Both the position numbers and the translations under genes were made by a program. Positions 8,772-16,598 of a DNA stretch of 53,026 nucleotides are shown in pieces. Origin of the DNA: Actinacidiphila cocklensis (GTDB taxonomy: Bacteria > Actinomycetota > Actinomycetes > Streptomycetales > Streptomycetaceae); contig NZ_CAJSLV010000076.1 of the NCBI RefSeq assembly GCF_907177275.1, positions 1 through 53,026 of the forward strand, read 5' to 3'. Every line of letters begins with the position of its first letter. The first letter of the stretch is position 1. The notes under the pieces are model-generated. The model made no database searches. It was given only the letters and a program-made list of their open reading frames with translations, and was not told the origin of the DNA.

Positions 8772-8947
8772 GATCTTGTGGTCGGTCCTCCTGCTCACAC
8801 CCTCCGCGGACGGCCTCGTTCCTCGGCCGGCCACTGCGCGTGCTCGTGCGTCAGCCCTCGATCCTGTGGTCGGTCCTCCTGCTCACACCCTCCGCGGACG
8901 GCCTCGTTCCTCCGCCGGCCACTGCGCGTGCTCGTACGTCAGCCCTC
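8772..8947. repeat. 88-bp tandem duplication between the FAD and Fe-S subunit genes
   Basis: Copy 1 is 8772-8859 and copy 2 is 8860-8947; they differ at about three positions. Copy 2 overlaps the last bases of the FAD-subunit gene including its stop codon (8939-8941). Each copy contains, on the transcribed minus strand, a strong GAGCAGGAGGACCGACCAC that resembles a ribosome-binding site. The duplication fills nearly the whole intercistronic gap. Confidence 0.95.
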
Positions 8948-9808
8948 AGCTCGGTACTGCTCCCACGTCCAGCCCAACGTCCTGCGCGCCATCACGCCCA
9001 GCGCGTGGCGGCGGTAGGCCGCGGTGCCGCGGACGTCGTCGATCGGGTTGGCGGCGCCGGCCACCAGAGCGGCGAACTGCCCCGCCACCGCGGGCGGTAC
9101 GGGCTTGCGGCTGTCCCACAGGCCGCCCTCGTCGAGGGCCGCGGTCAGGAACTCCTCGGCGGTCCCGGCCCTGATCGGGGTGGGGGCGGCCGAGCCGATG
9201 CCGGTGCGGACGGTGCGGGTGTCAGGGTGCAGCGCGATGCCGAAGGCGCACACCGCGATCACCATCGCGTTGCGGGTGCCGACCTTGGAGAATTGCTGCG
9301 GACCTGTGGCCTTCTTCAGGTGCACGGCCCTGATCAGCTCGTCGGGCGCCAGCGCGTTGCGCTTGACCCCGGTGTAGAAGTCGTCGATCGGGATCAGCCG
9401 GCTGCCGCGTACCGACTCGGCCTCGACCGCGCCGCCGCCGGCGAGCAGCGCCGGGTGGGCGTCGCCGGCCGGCGAGGCGGTGCCGAGGTTGCCTCCGACG
9501 CCGCCGCGGTTGCGGATCTGCGGGGAGGCCACGGTGTGGCTCGCCAGCGCGAGACCGGGCAGTTCCGCGCGCAGCCCGGACATGATCCGCGCGTAGGGGA
9601 CCGAGGCGCCCAGGCGTACGGTGTCCGTGCCGGTCTCCCACTCCTCCAGCTCGCCGATGCGGTTGAGGTCCAGCAGGTGGTCCGGCCTGCGGTGGTCGAA
9701 GTTGATCTCGACCATCACGTCGGTGCCGCCCGCGATGGGCAAGGCCGTGGGGTGCTCCGCCTTGGCGGCGAGCGCCTCCTGCCAGCTGGCGGGGCGCAGG
9801 AATTCCAT
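8939..9808 (-). CDS. Xanthine dehydrogenase family FAD-binding subunit
   Basis: 289 aa from ATG 9808, with GGAGAAGAG upstream; longer upstream readings lack homology. FAD-binding motifs of the CO-dehydrogenase/xanthine-dehydrogenase medium subunit are visible: PIAGGTDVMVEIN near residue 27 and TVASPQIRNRGGVGGNLG near residue 105. It is the promoter-proximal gene of the block (FAD, Fe-S, Mo, permease remnant, XdhC) and is divergent from the PucR-type regulator. Confidence 0.93.
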   Translation of the reverse strand: MEFLRPASWQEALAAKAEHPTALPIAGGTDVMVEINFDHRRPDHLLDLNRIGELEEWETGTDTVRLGASVPYARIMSGLRAELPGLALASHTVASPQIRNRGGVGGNLGTASPAGDAHPALLAGGGAVEAESVRGSRLIPIDDFYTGVKRNALAPDELIRAVHLKKATGPQQFSKVGTRNAMVIAVCAFGIALHPDTRTVRTGIGSAAPTPIRAGTAEEFLTAALDEGGLWDSRKPVPPAVAGQFAALVAGAANPIDDVRGTAAYRRHALGVMARRTLGWTWEQYRAEG

Positions 9809-9985
9809 GGGCTGTCTCTTCTCCGGGTCCGGGGGCGAGCGGGAGTACGACCGGGGCTGTCCATGTCCTTTACACACTGCGTGAGGCCAGTACACGGCGG
9901 CTGGGCCGTCCGGGTGCAGTCACCGAAACCATGAAGCGCTGAGCTGGCCAACAGCCGGGTCTTGTAGATTCCTCTGAAAGAGACG

Positions 9986-10010
9986 GTGGGGAAACCTCAC
10001 GGTTTCCCAC
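9986..10010. promoter_or_regulatory. Inverted repeat in the xdh-pucR divergent region, candidate operator
   Basis: GGAAACC-TCAC-GGTTTCC forms a 7-bp perfect inverted repeat, extended to GTGG...CAC with one bulged base. It lies ~65 bp before the regulator start and ~180 bp before the first xdh gene. Position suggests a binding site for the divergent PucR-type regulator. That assignment is inference. Confidence 0.4.
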
Positions 10011-10074
10011 TGGCCACGTACGGCTCCGGCCAGGCAACGACCCGGCAATGGCACGACAGGACAAGGCGACCACG

Positions 10075-11772
10075 ATGCGGCTGCGCGCGCTCCTCGACAC
10101 CGAAGCTCTCGGCCTGCAGCTGCTCGGCGGCGAGGCGGAGCTGGACCGACCGGTCCGCGGGGTGATGACCACCGACCTGCGCGACCCGAGCCGCTACCTC
10201 ACCGGCGGCGAGCTGGTGCTGACCGGCCTGGCCTGGCGGCGTACCGCGGCCGACAGCGACGACTTCGTAACGCTGCTGGCCGCCGCGGGCGTCGCCGGGC
10301 TCGCGGCGGGCGAGGCCGAACTGGGCGCGATCCCCAACGACCTGGTGGCAGCCTGCGCCCGGCACCGGCTGCCGCTGTTCGCGGTGGACGAGCGGGTCGC
10401 CTTCGCGGACATCACCGAATACGTCGTCCGGCAGGTCTCGGGCGAGCGGGCCGGCGACCTGGCGGCGGTCGTCGAACGGCACCGGCGGCTGATGTCGTCG
10501 GGCCCCGCGGGCGGCGGCCCGGACGCGGTGCTCGACCTGCTCGGCACCGACCTGGACCTGCGCGCGTGGGTGCTGTCGTCCACCGGACGGGAGATCGGCG
10601 GCGCGGGCCACCCGCTGCCCGCCCCCGTACGCGCGGAGCTGGCCGGCGCCCAGCAGGCCGCGGCCCGCACCGCCCGCCCGGGGCCGTACCGGATCGCGGT
10701 GCAGGGGCGTACGTACTCGCTGTTCCCGGTACGGGCCGGGGCCGGCGGGGCCGACGTGCGCTCCCGGGTGCTGTCCGACTGGTTCCTGGCCGTCGAGGCG
10801 GACGCCGGGGAGTGGCCGGCCGAACGGCTCGACCTGCTGCAGGGGGTCACCCAGCTCATCGCGGTCGAGCGGGACCGCAGGGACGCGGCACGCGCGGTCA
10901 GGCGGCGCCTGGCCGGCGAGGTCTTCGACCTGGTCAGGGGCGGCGCCGCACCCGCCGAGGTCGGGGCGCGGCTGCGGGCCGCCGCACCCGTGCTGGTGCC
11001 GGGGGCGGGCGGCGAACCGCACTGGCAGATCGTGATCGCCAAGGTCGAGTGGGCGGGCGGCGAGGTGCCCGCGGGGCCGGCGGCACAGGCGCTGCTCGAA
11101 GAGGTGCTGGCCGACCGGGCCGCGCAGGGCGGCGACGGGACCGACCGGATCGCCGTGGCGCACGTCGAGGACAAGGCGATGGCGCTGGTGCCGCTGACCG
11201 CCGGCGCACCCGTCCCCGGGTCGGGCGCCGACGCCTGGTCCGGCCCCGGCCCCGGCATGACAGGGGCCGCCCCCGAACCGCTGCACGCCGAGGCGCTGCT
11301 CGGCCTGCTGCGCGGGCCGCTGAGCCGGGGCCTGGGCGACGACGGCCGGCTCACCGTCGGCGTCAGCGCCGCCGTCCACTCCCCCGAGGGCCTGCGCGGC
11401 GCCCTGGAGGAGGCCCGGCACGCCCGCCGGGTCGCCGCCGCCCGCCCGGGCAGGGTGTGCGTCGCTGGCCACGAGGAGCTGGCCTCGCACGTCCTGCTGC
11501 TGCCGTTCGTGCCCGACGACGTCCGCCGCGCCTTCACCGCCCGGCTGCTGGACCCGCTGCGCGCCTACGACCGCAGGCACCGCTCGGAACTCATCCCGAC
11601 CCTGGAGGCCTTCCTCGACTGCGACGGTTCCTGGACCCGGTGCGCGAGCCGGCTGCACTTGCACGTGAACACCCTGCGGTACCGGATCAGCAGGATCGAG
11701 CAGCTGACGGGCCGTGACCTGGCCCGACTCGAGGACAAGCTGGACTTCTTCCTGGCGCTGCGGATGAGTTAG
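10075..11772 (+). CDS. PucR-family transcriptional regulator
   Basis: 565 aa from ATG 10075 (AAGGCG upstream; an in-frame ATG at 10048 is possible). The N-terminal PucR domain is clear (GGEAELDRPVRGVMTTDLRD near residue 20, then GGELVLTGLAW). The C-terminal PucR-type HTH is at the end: TLEAFLDCDGSWTRCASRLHLHVNTLRYRISRIEQLTG. The GGDEF-like middle is present. Such regulators control purine catabolism, and the divergent xanthine dehydrogenase genes strongly suggest that target. Confidence 0.92.
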   Translation: MRLRALLDTEALGLQLLGGEAELDRPVRGVMTTDLRDPSRYLTGGELVLTGLAWRRTAADSDDFVTLLAAAGVAGLAAGEAELGAIPNDLVAACARHRLPLFAVDERVAFADITEYVVRQVSGERAGDLAAVVERHRRLMSSGPAGGGPDAVLDLLGTDLDLRAWVLSSTGREIGGAGHPLPAPVRAELAGAQQAAARTARPGPYRIAVQGRTYSLFPVRAGAGGADVRSRVLSDWFLAVEADAGEWPAERLDLLQGVTQLIAVERDRRDAARAVRRRLAGEVFDLVRGGAAPAEVGARLRAAAPVLVPGAGGEPHWQIVIAKVEWAGGEVPAGPAAQALLEEVLADRAAQGGDGTDRIAVAHVEDKAMALVPLTAGAPVPGSGADAWSGPGPGMTGAAPEPLHAEALLGLLRGPLSRGLGDDGRLTVGVSAAVHSPEGLRGALEEARHARRVAAARPGRVCVAGHEELASHVLLLPFVPDDVRRAFTARLLDPLRAYDRRHRSELIPTLEAFLDCDGSWTRCASRLHLHVNTLRYRISRIEQLTGRDLARLEDKLDFFLALRMS

Positions 11773-11963
11773 TGATCCCGTTCACAAGATGTGATCTCCA
11801 GCCCCTTGGCGGGAGGCCCCGGCGCATGTTGAACTTCCGCCACCGGCAGGCACGCGGACAACTGCCGGACATGTGCACCCGATACCGGCCCGCGCCGGAC
11901 CCCGTCCGCATCTGAACGGCACGCACTTCGCACTGGCTCGACGACGCGCTTGGGGGAGAAGCT

Positions 11964-12713
11964 GTGGCGGAAACCGCCCTGTCGGAATCTGTGGTCGGGG
12001 TACCGGACGTATGGCGGCTGCGGGCACGCGGCTGCTGGGCGGAGGCGGCGGCGCTGCTGGCGCCGCACTGCGCCGACGACCCGGGGGCCGCGCTGCGGCG
12101 GGCGGAGCTCCTCATCGAGGGCTGCTTCTACCACCTCGACGGGTGGGCGGAGGCGGAGGACGCGCTGCGGGTCGCGGAGGCGGTCGCGGGCACCGACGAG
12201 GAGCGCGGGGCCGCGGCTTCCGAGCGCGGCTTCCTGGCGTACGGCGCGACGCTGCACTCCGTACGGGACCGGGCCGACGAGGCGCGCTCCGCGTTCGGCC
12301 GCAGCGCCGCGCTGCTGTCGCCCGGGTCGCCCGGACGGCCGCTGCTGGACTTCAGGCGCGGGCTCGTCGCCGAGAACATCGCCGAGAACCCGGCGGCCGC
12401 GCGGGCCGCCTACCGGCGGGCGCACGCAGGCGCGGTGGCGCACGGGGACGCCTTCCTCACGTCCTTCACGTGGCGGCATCTGGCCGGGCTGGCCGCGGCC
12501 GACGGTGACCTGGCCGAGGCCCGGCACGGTTTCGCGGAGTCCCTCCGGCTGCGGGTCTCCCTCGGCCACCTGGTCGGCACGGCGCCCGCGCTGCTCGCCC
12601 TGGCCGAGGTCTCCTCCGACGACGAGGCGACCCCGCTGCGCGCGGAGGCGGCCCGCCTCTTCACCCTCCTCGGCGCGATCCCCACCTGGCTGGCCCCGTC
12701 CTTCCCGACCTAG
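11964..12713 (+). CDS. Hypothetical TPR-like helical protein
   Basis: 249 aa from GTG 11964, preceded by GGGGGAGAAGC. The protein is almost entirely alpha-helical and Ala/Arg/Glu-rich. Recurrent helix pairs such as AAARAAYRRAHAGAVAHGDA and GDLAEARHGFAESLRLRV have TPR-like spacing (A..G.L.EAR..Y). No signal peptide, membrane segment or catalytic motif is seen. A role as a protein-interaction scaffold is a guess. A large palindrome after the gene should terminate transcription. Confidence 0.6.
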   Translation: MAETALSESVVGVPDVWRLRARGCWAEAAALLAPHCADDPGAALRRAELLIEGCFYHLDGWAEAEDALRVAEAVAGTDEERGAAASERGFLAYGATLHSVRDRADEARSAFGRSAALLSPGSPGRPLLDFRRGLVAENIAENPAAARAAYRRAHAGAVAHGDAFLTSFTWRHLAGLAAADGDLAEARHGFAESLRLRVSLGHLVGTAPALLALAEVSSDDEATPLRAEAARLFTLLGAIPTWLAPSFPT

Positions 12714-12794
12714 CCCCTCCGGGGCGGGTCCACTCCAGGCGGCGCGCCTGGGCTGACTGCCCCTCGCGGCGGCACGGCTTCTTTCCCCCGGCGT

Positions 12795-12835
12795 GTGGTT
12801 GCGCGCGCAGTTCCGGGAACTGCGCGCGCAACCAC
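12795..12835. terminator. Perfect 20-bp-arm palindrome, bidirectional terminator candidate
   Basis: The arm at 12795-12814 (GTGGTTGCGCGCGCAGTTCC) is exactly inverted at 12816-12835 around one central G. It lies between the convergent ends of the TPR-like gene (12713) and the GntR gene (12890), the expected place for a two-way terminator. No U-tract follows, as is usual in Streptomyces. The same arm occurs singly at 3818-3840. Confidence 0.7.
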
Positions 12836-12889
12836 CACCGCGCCGCAGGCAGGCAGCGCACCGCAAGGGGCAGGGACGGGCGCTGCCCG

Positions 12890-13561
12890 TCAGGGGCAGG
12901 AGGCGAGGTGGGCGCGGAGGAGGGGTTCCGCACCCCCGCCCCCGCCAAGCGCAGCGAGGAGCACGGCGTGGTGCGCCGCATGCGCGGAAAGGCTCGGGCG
13001 CGGGGCCTGCACAGGCCCCGCGGTGGGCCACTGCGCCCGCCGATGCAGATCGTCCGCGACAGCGACAACGTGGGGGTTCCCCCCGAGTCCGAGCAGCGCC
13101 CGGTGAAACGCGCGGTCCGCCTCCGCGTAGCCCGCCCGGGAGCCGGCCGCCGCCGCGGCCACCCCGGCCTCGGCCGCCGGCCGCAGCTCCTCCCACCGCG
13201 AGGTGGGAAGTGATCGGGCCAGCCCGATCACGACCGGCACCTCCACCAGCATCCGCACCTCCGCGATCTGCGCGAGTTCGCGCTCCCCGTAGCAGACCAC
13301 CCGGAAGCCGCGGTTCGGCAGCACCTCCACCGCACCCTCCTTGGCCAGCAGCTGCATCGCCTCGCGCACGGGTGTCGCGGACACCCCGTAGCGCGCGGCG
13401 AGGGCGGGTCCCGAGTGGACGGAGCCGGGTGGCAGCTCGCCGGCGAGCAGCGCGTCCCGCAGCTCGGCGAGGACCTGGTCGCGTACCGAGTGCCGTTCCG
13501 GCATCCGGCGCGGCGCGGGCAACGGCGCCCGGCCGGCCTGCGCGGGCGCGACGGATTCCAT
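12890..13561 (-). CDS. GntR-family transcriptional regulator (FadR/FCD type)
   Basis: 223 aa from ATG 13561 (GAGAGGGGG upstream). The winged helix is clear (RDQVLAELRDALLAGELPPG, then ALAARYGVSATPVREAMQLLAKEGAVEV). The C-terminal all-helical effector domain resembles FCD (VRMLVEVPVVIGLARSL, EADRAFHRALLGLGGN, AAHHAVLLAAL), with Asp and His residues at plausible metal-ligand positions. Ligand and targets are unknown. It diverges from the fhuF-like gene across two iron boxes. Confidence 0.88.
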   Translation of the reverse strand: MESVAPAQAGRAPLPAPRRMPERHSVRDQVLAELRDALLAGELPPGSVHSGPALAARYGVSATPVREAMQLLAKEGAVEVLPNRGFRVVCYGERELAQIAEVRMLVEVPVVIGLARSLPTSRWEELRPAAEAGVAAAAAGSRAGYAEADRAFHRALLGLGGNPHVVAVADDLHRRAQWPTAGPVQAPRPSLSAHAAHHAVLLAALGGGGGAEPLLRAHLASCP

Positions 13562-13631
13562 CGGTCGCCACCCCCTCTCACCTCGGTCGGAACCGCTCAC
13601 GGGCCAGGCGGTCACCCGCCCGGCGTATTGC

Positions 13632-13645
13632 GGTGAGCTTAGCCT
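13632..13645. promoter_or_regulatory. Degenerate second iron box (IdeR/DmdR type)
   Basis: On the minus strand AGGCTAAGCTCACC matches 11 of 15 positions of the IdeR/DmdR core AGGTTAGGCTAACCT. It lies 14 bp from the stronger box, between the divergent GntR and fhuF-like genes. Confidence 0.4.
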
Positions 13646-13659
13646 CCGCCCGTACACGT

Positions 13660-13678
13660 TAAGGTAAGGCTTACCTCC
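13660..13678. promoter_or_regulatory. Iron box, IdeR/DmdR-type operator
   Basis: The core AGGTAAGGCTTACCT (13662-13676) is a perfect 7-1-7 inverted repeat and fits the IdeR/DmdR consensus AGGTnAGnCTnACCT. It lies 38 bp upstream of the start chosen for the ferric reductase gene, where iron-loaded DmdR1 would repress it. Confidence 0.8.
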
Positions 13679-13715
13679 CCCGGTGATCCCCGGCCCTGTA
13701 TCGGACGGTTCCCGC

Positions 13716-14534
13716 ATGCCCGTGACCACCCCCGCCTACGCCCGCCTCTCGGCCGCGTTCCCCGGCCTGCGGGTGACCGAGGGCGAGCCGCGGTCCGGTG
13801 CCGGCTGGGTCAGCGCGGAGCAGCTCGCGGCGGGCGGTACGGTCCTGGACGCCTTCGCCGGGTGGGACGCCGAGCAGATCGCCAGGGACCACGGCCGCGC
13901 CCCGCGGCCCGACGTCGCCGCGGCTCTGGCCCTGCACCGCTACGCCTGGCCCGCGTGCCTGCTCTTCACGGTGCCGTGGTTCCTGCACCGCCGGGTGCCG
14001 CGGCTGCCGGTGGCCGACGTGTCCTTCCACCGCGCGTCCGGCCGGATGACCGTACGCACCCGCTCCTTCGGCTGCCTGCCGGACGACCCGGCAGCGGCGC
14101 TGCCCGGCGCCCGGGTGCTGCCCACCGAGGCGGCGCTGCGCGACGAACTGCGGGCGGCGATCGCCGAGCATCTGGCGCCGGTGCTCGACGCGTTCCGGCC
14201 CCGGCTGCGGCGCGGGCCGCACGCCCTGTGGGGAATGGCGACCGACGAGATCACCGAAGGCCTCTGGTACGTCGGCCGCCTGATGGGCCGTGAGGAGCGT
14301 GCGGTCGCCGACCTGACGGCGCTGCTGCCGGGCGGCACCGCCCCCTACGCAGGCGGCGCCCACTTCCGCGGCGCCGACCAGGCACATCGCACTCCCGACG
14401 CGGCGGAGGGCGGCTGTTCCCGCGACCGCCTGACGTGCTGCCTGTTCTACACCGTCAGCCCGGAGCGGACCTGTGCGACCTGCCCGCGCGGGACCGGGAC
14501 CGACCGAATCAGGCGCCGCGCGTCGGTCGCGTGA
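13716..14534 (+). CDS. FhuF-like ferric-siderophore reductase, (2Fe-2S) protein
   Basis: 272 aa from ATG 13716; a GTG at 13683 is less likely because it would abut the operator. The C-terminus carries the FhuF-type cluster motif: CCLFYTVSPERTCATCPR near residue 235, with the paired CC, then C and CxxC arrangement. The upstream part (HRYAWPACLLFTVPWFLHRR, LWGMATDEITEGLWYVGRLMG) fits the FhuF family. Such proteins reduce ferric siderophores in the cytoplasm to release iron. The iron box upstream supports this. Confidence 0.88.
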   Translation: MPVTTPAYARLSAAFPGLRVTEGEPRSGAGWVSAEQLAAGGTVLDAFAGWDAEQIARDHGRAPRPDVAAALALHRYAWPACLLFTVPWFLHRRVPRLPVADVSFHRASGRMTVRTRSFGCLPDDPAAALPGARVLPTEAALRDELRAAIAEHLAPVLDAFRPRLRRGPHALWGMATDEITEGLWYVGRLMGREERAVADLTALLPGGTAPYAGGAHFRGADQAHRTPDAAEGGCSRDRLTCCLFYTVSPERTCATCPRGTGTDRIRRRASVA

Positions 14535-14544
14535 TCGATCACGC
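14529..14544. promoter_or_regulatory. 16-bp perfect palindrome overlapping the fhuF-like stop codon
   Basis: GCGTGATCGATCACGC spans the TGA of the fhuF-like gene and begins the 177-bp gap before the DUF2637 gene. It could be an operator for the downstream gene or a weak terminator. No regulator is assigned. Confidence 0.35.
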
Positions 14545-14711
14545 TACGCTTTCGCTCAACTCAGCGGTTGTGGCACGCGAGTTCGACCAAAGTCATCATT
14601 GGCGGGACTCTTGTGCCATAACGTCTGCACTCACCCGCGCTCTTCGCAAAGATGTCGGCCGTAAGCCGTCCCGCGGCCCGAGCGCGACGGAAGCGACACG
14701 AGGAAACGCAC

Positions 14712-15785
14712 ATGAGAGACATATCACTGGACTGGGTGCTCTCGGGCATCGTCGGCCTGGTCGTGCTCGCGGCCTGTGCCGTCGTGTTCCGCAGCCGCCG
14801 TCCGACCACGGACAAGAACGCCCCCGCCGACTCGTGGGAGCGCAGCGAGGAGCGCCGCCGCCGCAAGGAGGCGATCTACGGCAGCGCGTCGTACGTGCTG
14901 CTGTTCTGCTGCGCCGCGGTGGCCGCCGCACTGTCCTTCCACGGCCTTGTCGGCTTCGGTCGGGAGAACCTGAACCTGACCGGCGGCTGGGAGTACCTGG
15001 TGCCGTTCGGCCTGGACGGGGCGGCGATGTTCTGCTCGGTGCTGGCCGTCAGGGAGGCCAGCCACGGTGACGCGGCGCTCGGTTCGCGCATGCTGGTGTG
15101 GCTGTTCGCCGGCGCCGCGGCCTGGTTCAACTGGGTGCACGCGCCGCGCGGGGTGGACCATGCCGGTGCTCCGCAGTTCTTCGCCGGGATGTCGCTGTCG
15201 GCCGCGGTGCTCTTCGACCGGGCGCTGAAGCAGACCCGCCGGGCGGCGCTGCGCGAACAGGGCCTGGTGCCGCGCCCGTTGCCGCAGATCCGGATGGTGC
15301 GCTGGCTGCGGGCTCCGCGCGAGACCTTCGCCGCCTGGTCGCTGATGCTGCTCGAAGGCGTGCGGTCGCTGGACGAGGCGGTCGAGGAGGTCCGCGAGGA
15401 CAAGCGGCAGCGCGAGCACAAGGAGCTGCGGCAGCGCGACCACGAGCGGCTGGAGCGCGCCAAGATCAAGGCGCTGAACCGGTCGAACAGGCCCTGGCCG
15501 CGCGGCGGCAGGGGCGGCCGGCAGGTGGAGCTGCCCGCGGCGAGCGCGGCAGGCGGCCAGGCCGCATCGGAGCCTGCCATAGGAACCGCGGCGGAACTCC
15601 CGTCCGCGGAGCTGCCGGTGCGCTCCCGGCCCGCGCTGCAGCCGGTGCGTGAGGAGGCGCAGCCGTCGACGGCGGGTGCGGCGCCCTTCGCGATCGACCT
15701 GACGGCGGAGGACGACACCATGACGCTGCCGCGGCTCGACTCGCTGGAGCGCAAACTGGAGGAGATGGAGCGGCAGTTCGGCTGA
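14712..15785 (+). CDS. DUF2637 membrane protein (SpdB-like)
   Basis: 357 aa from ATG 14712 (GAGGAA upstream). There are four likely membrane segments: residues ~7-25 (VLSGIVGLVVLAACAVVF), ~60-80, ~95-112 and ~125-165. They are followed by a long charged helix (VEEVREDKRQREHKELRQRD, coiled-coil-like) and a disordered Pro/Ala tail. The membrane part matches DUF2637, found on actinomycete chromosomes and, as SpdB-type proteins, on transfer plasmids. Its chromosomal role is not established. Confidence 0.82.
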   Translation: MRDISLDWVLSGIVGLVVLAACAVVFRSRRPTTDKNAPADSWERSEERRRRKEAIYGSASYVLLFCCAAVAAALSFHGLVGFGRENLNLTGGWEYLVPFGLDGAAMFCSVLAVREASHGDAALGSRMLVWLFAGAAAWFNWVHAPRGVDHAGAPQFFAGMSLSAAVLFDRALKQTRRAALREQGLVPRPLPQIRMVRWLRAPRETFAAWSLMLLEGVRSLDEAVEEVREDKRQREHKELRQRDHERLERAKIKALNRSNRPWPRGGRGGRQVELPAASAAGGQAASEPAIGTAAELPSAELPVRSRPALQPVREEAQPSTAGAAPFAIDLTAEDDTMTLPRLDSLERKLEEMERQFG

Positions 15786-15811
15786 CCGGACTTCCGTTCA
15801 CCGCAGCACGC

Positions 15812-15846
15812 AGCCGCGTACGGGCATGGGTCGCCCGTACGCGGCT
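15812..15846. terminator. Bidirectional terminator hairpin
   Basis: Fourteen-base arms (AGCCGCGTACGGGC / GCCCGTACGCGGCT) with a 7-nt loop lie between the convergent DUF2637 gene and the ATPase gene. Confidence 0.85.
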
Positions 15847-15898
15847 CGCTGCTTCCCGGGCGGTGCGGCCGCCGCCCGTACGGACCCCGGGTCGGGCG

Positions 15899-16369
15899 TC
15901 ACGCGGCCCTGGCGCCGAGTTCGAACCACACCGTCTTGCCTGCGCCGCGCGCCTGGATGCCCCACGTGTCGGCGAGCGCCTCGACGAGCAGCAGTCCGCG
16001 GCCCGAGGTGGCGTCGTCCGCGGGGGGCACCGCGCCCTGCGGACGCGGCGGCGGGCGCCTGGCCAGGGTGTCGTGCACTTCGACCCGCAGCCGCCGCGCC
16101 GGTCCCTGCGAGAGCGTCGCGGTCAGGACCGCGCCGCCGCCGGTGTGCTGGAGCGCGTTGGTGACGATCTCGGTGGCGAGCAGTTCCGCGGTGTCGGCGA
16201 GCGCCGGCACCCCCCACTGCCGCAGTTGGTCCCGCAGCCGTCTGCGGGTGTCCGCGACGGCGCGCAGATCCGCGCGCGCCACCGCGTACCGTAAGCGATT
16301 CCCCGTAGTGTCCGTGGGCCTCCCCCGTTCTGGTCCGGACCGATCCCCCCTGTCGTAAGGCATGCCCAT
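15899..16369 (-). CDS. ATP-binding protein, RsbW/SpoIIAB-like anti-sigma or histidine-kinase-type ATPase
   Basis: 156 aa. The HATPase_c fold of anti-sigma kinases is visible: N box LLATEIVTNALQHTGG (residues ~62-78), the D-containing strand VEVHDTLARRP (~95), and the glycine box SGRGLLLVEALADTWG (~121). These proteins bind or phosphorylate anti-sigma-factor antagonists, and Streptomyces has dozens of stand-alone copies. The start is uncertain (ATG at 16369 or 16363). No partner gene is adjacent. Confidence 0.87.
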   Translation of the reverse strand: MGMPYDRGDRSGPERGRPTDTTGNRLRYAVARADLRAVADTRRRLRDQLRQWGVPALADTAELLATEIVTNALQHTGGGAVLTATLSQGPARRLRVEVHDTLARRPPPRPQGAVPPADDATSGRGLLLVEALADTWGIQARGAGKTVWFELGARAA

Positions 16370-16493
16370 CGGTGCCCGGTGCCAGTCCTTCGGACGGCTG
16401 CGGCCACCGTCGTACGCCGCCCTCGGTGTCGCCGGGTGAACGGCACATTACCGCCGGACCGCATATAGGTCCGATGTATGACGGGTGGAAGCC

Positions 16494-16522
16494 TTGACAC
16501 GGCCCTCCCCTGCCGCCACTGT
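16494..16522 (+). promoter_or_regulatory. Possible vegetative promoter of the GH95-like gene
   Basis: TTGACA at 16494-16499 is followed after 17 bp by CACTGT, a weak -10. A short inverted repeat, CGGACC-7 nt-GGTCCG (16455-16473), lies just upstream and could be an operator. The start codon is ~77 bp downstream. Confidence 0.35.
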
Positions 16523-16598
16523 GTGGCCCATTCATCCCCTGTGTTTCTCGGATGTTGCGCCTGTGCCACACGTCCTGTTGCCTCAGGAGGACCCACTC

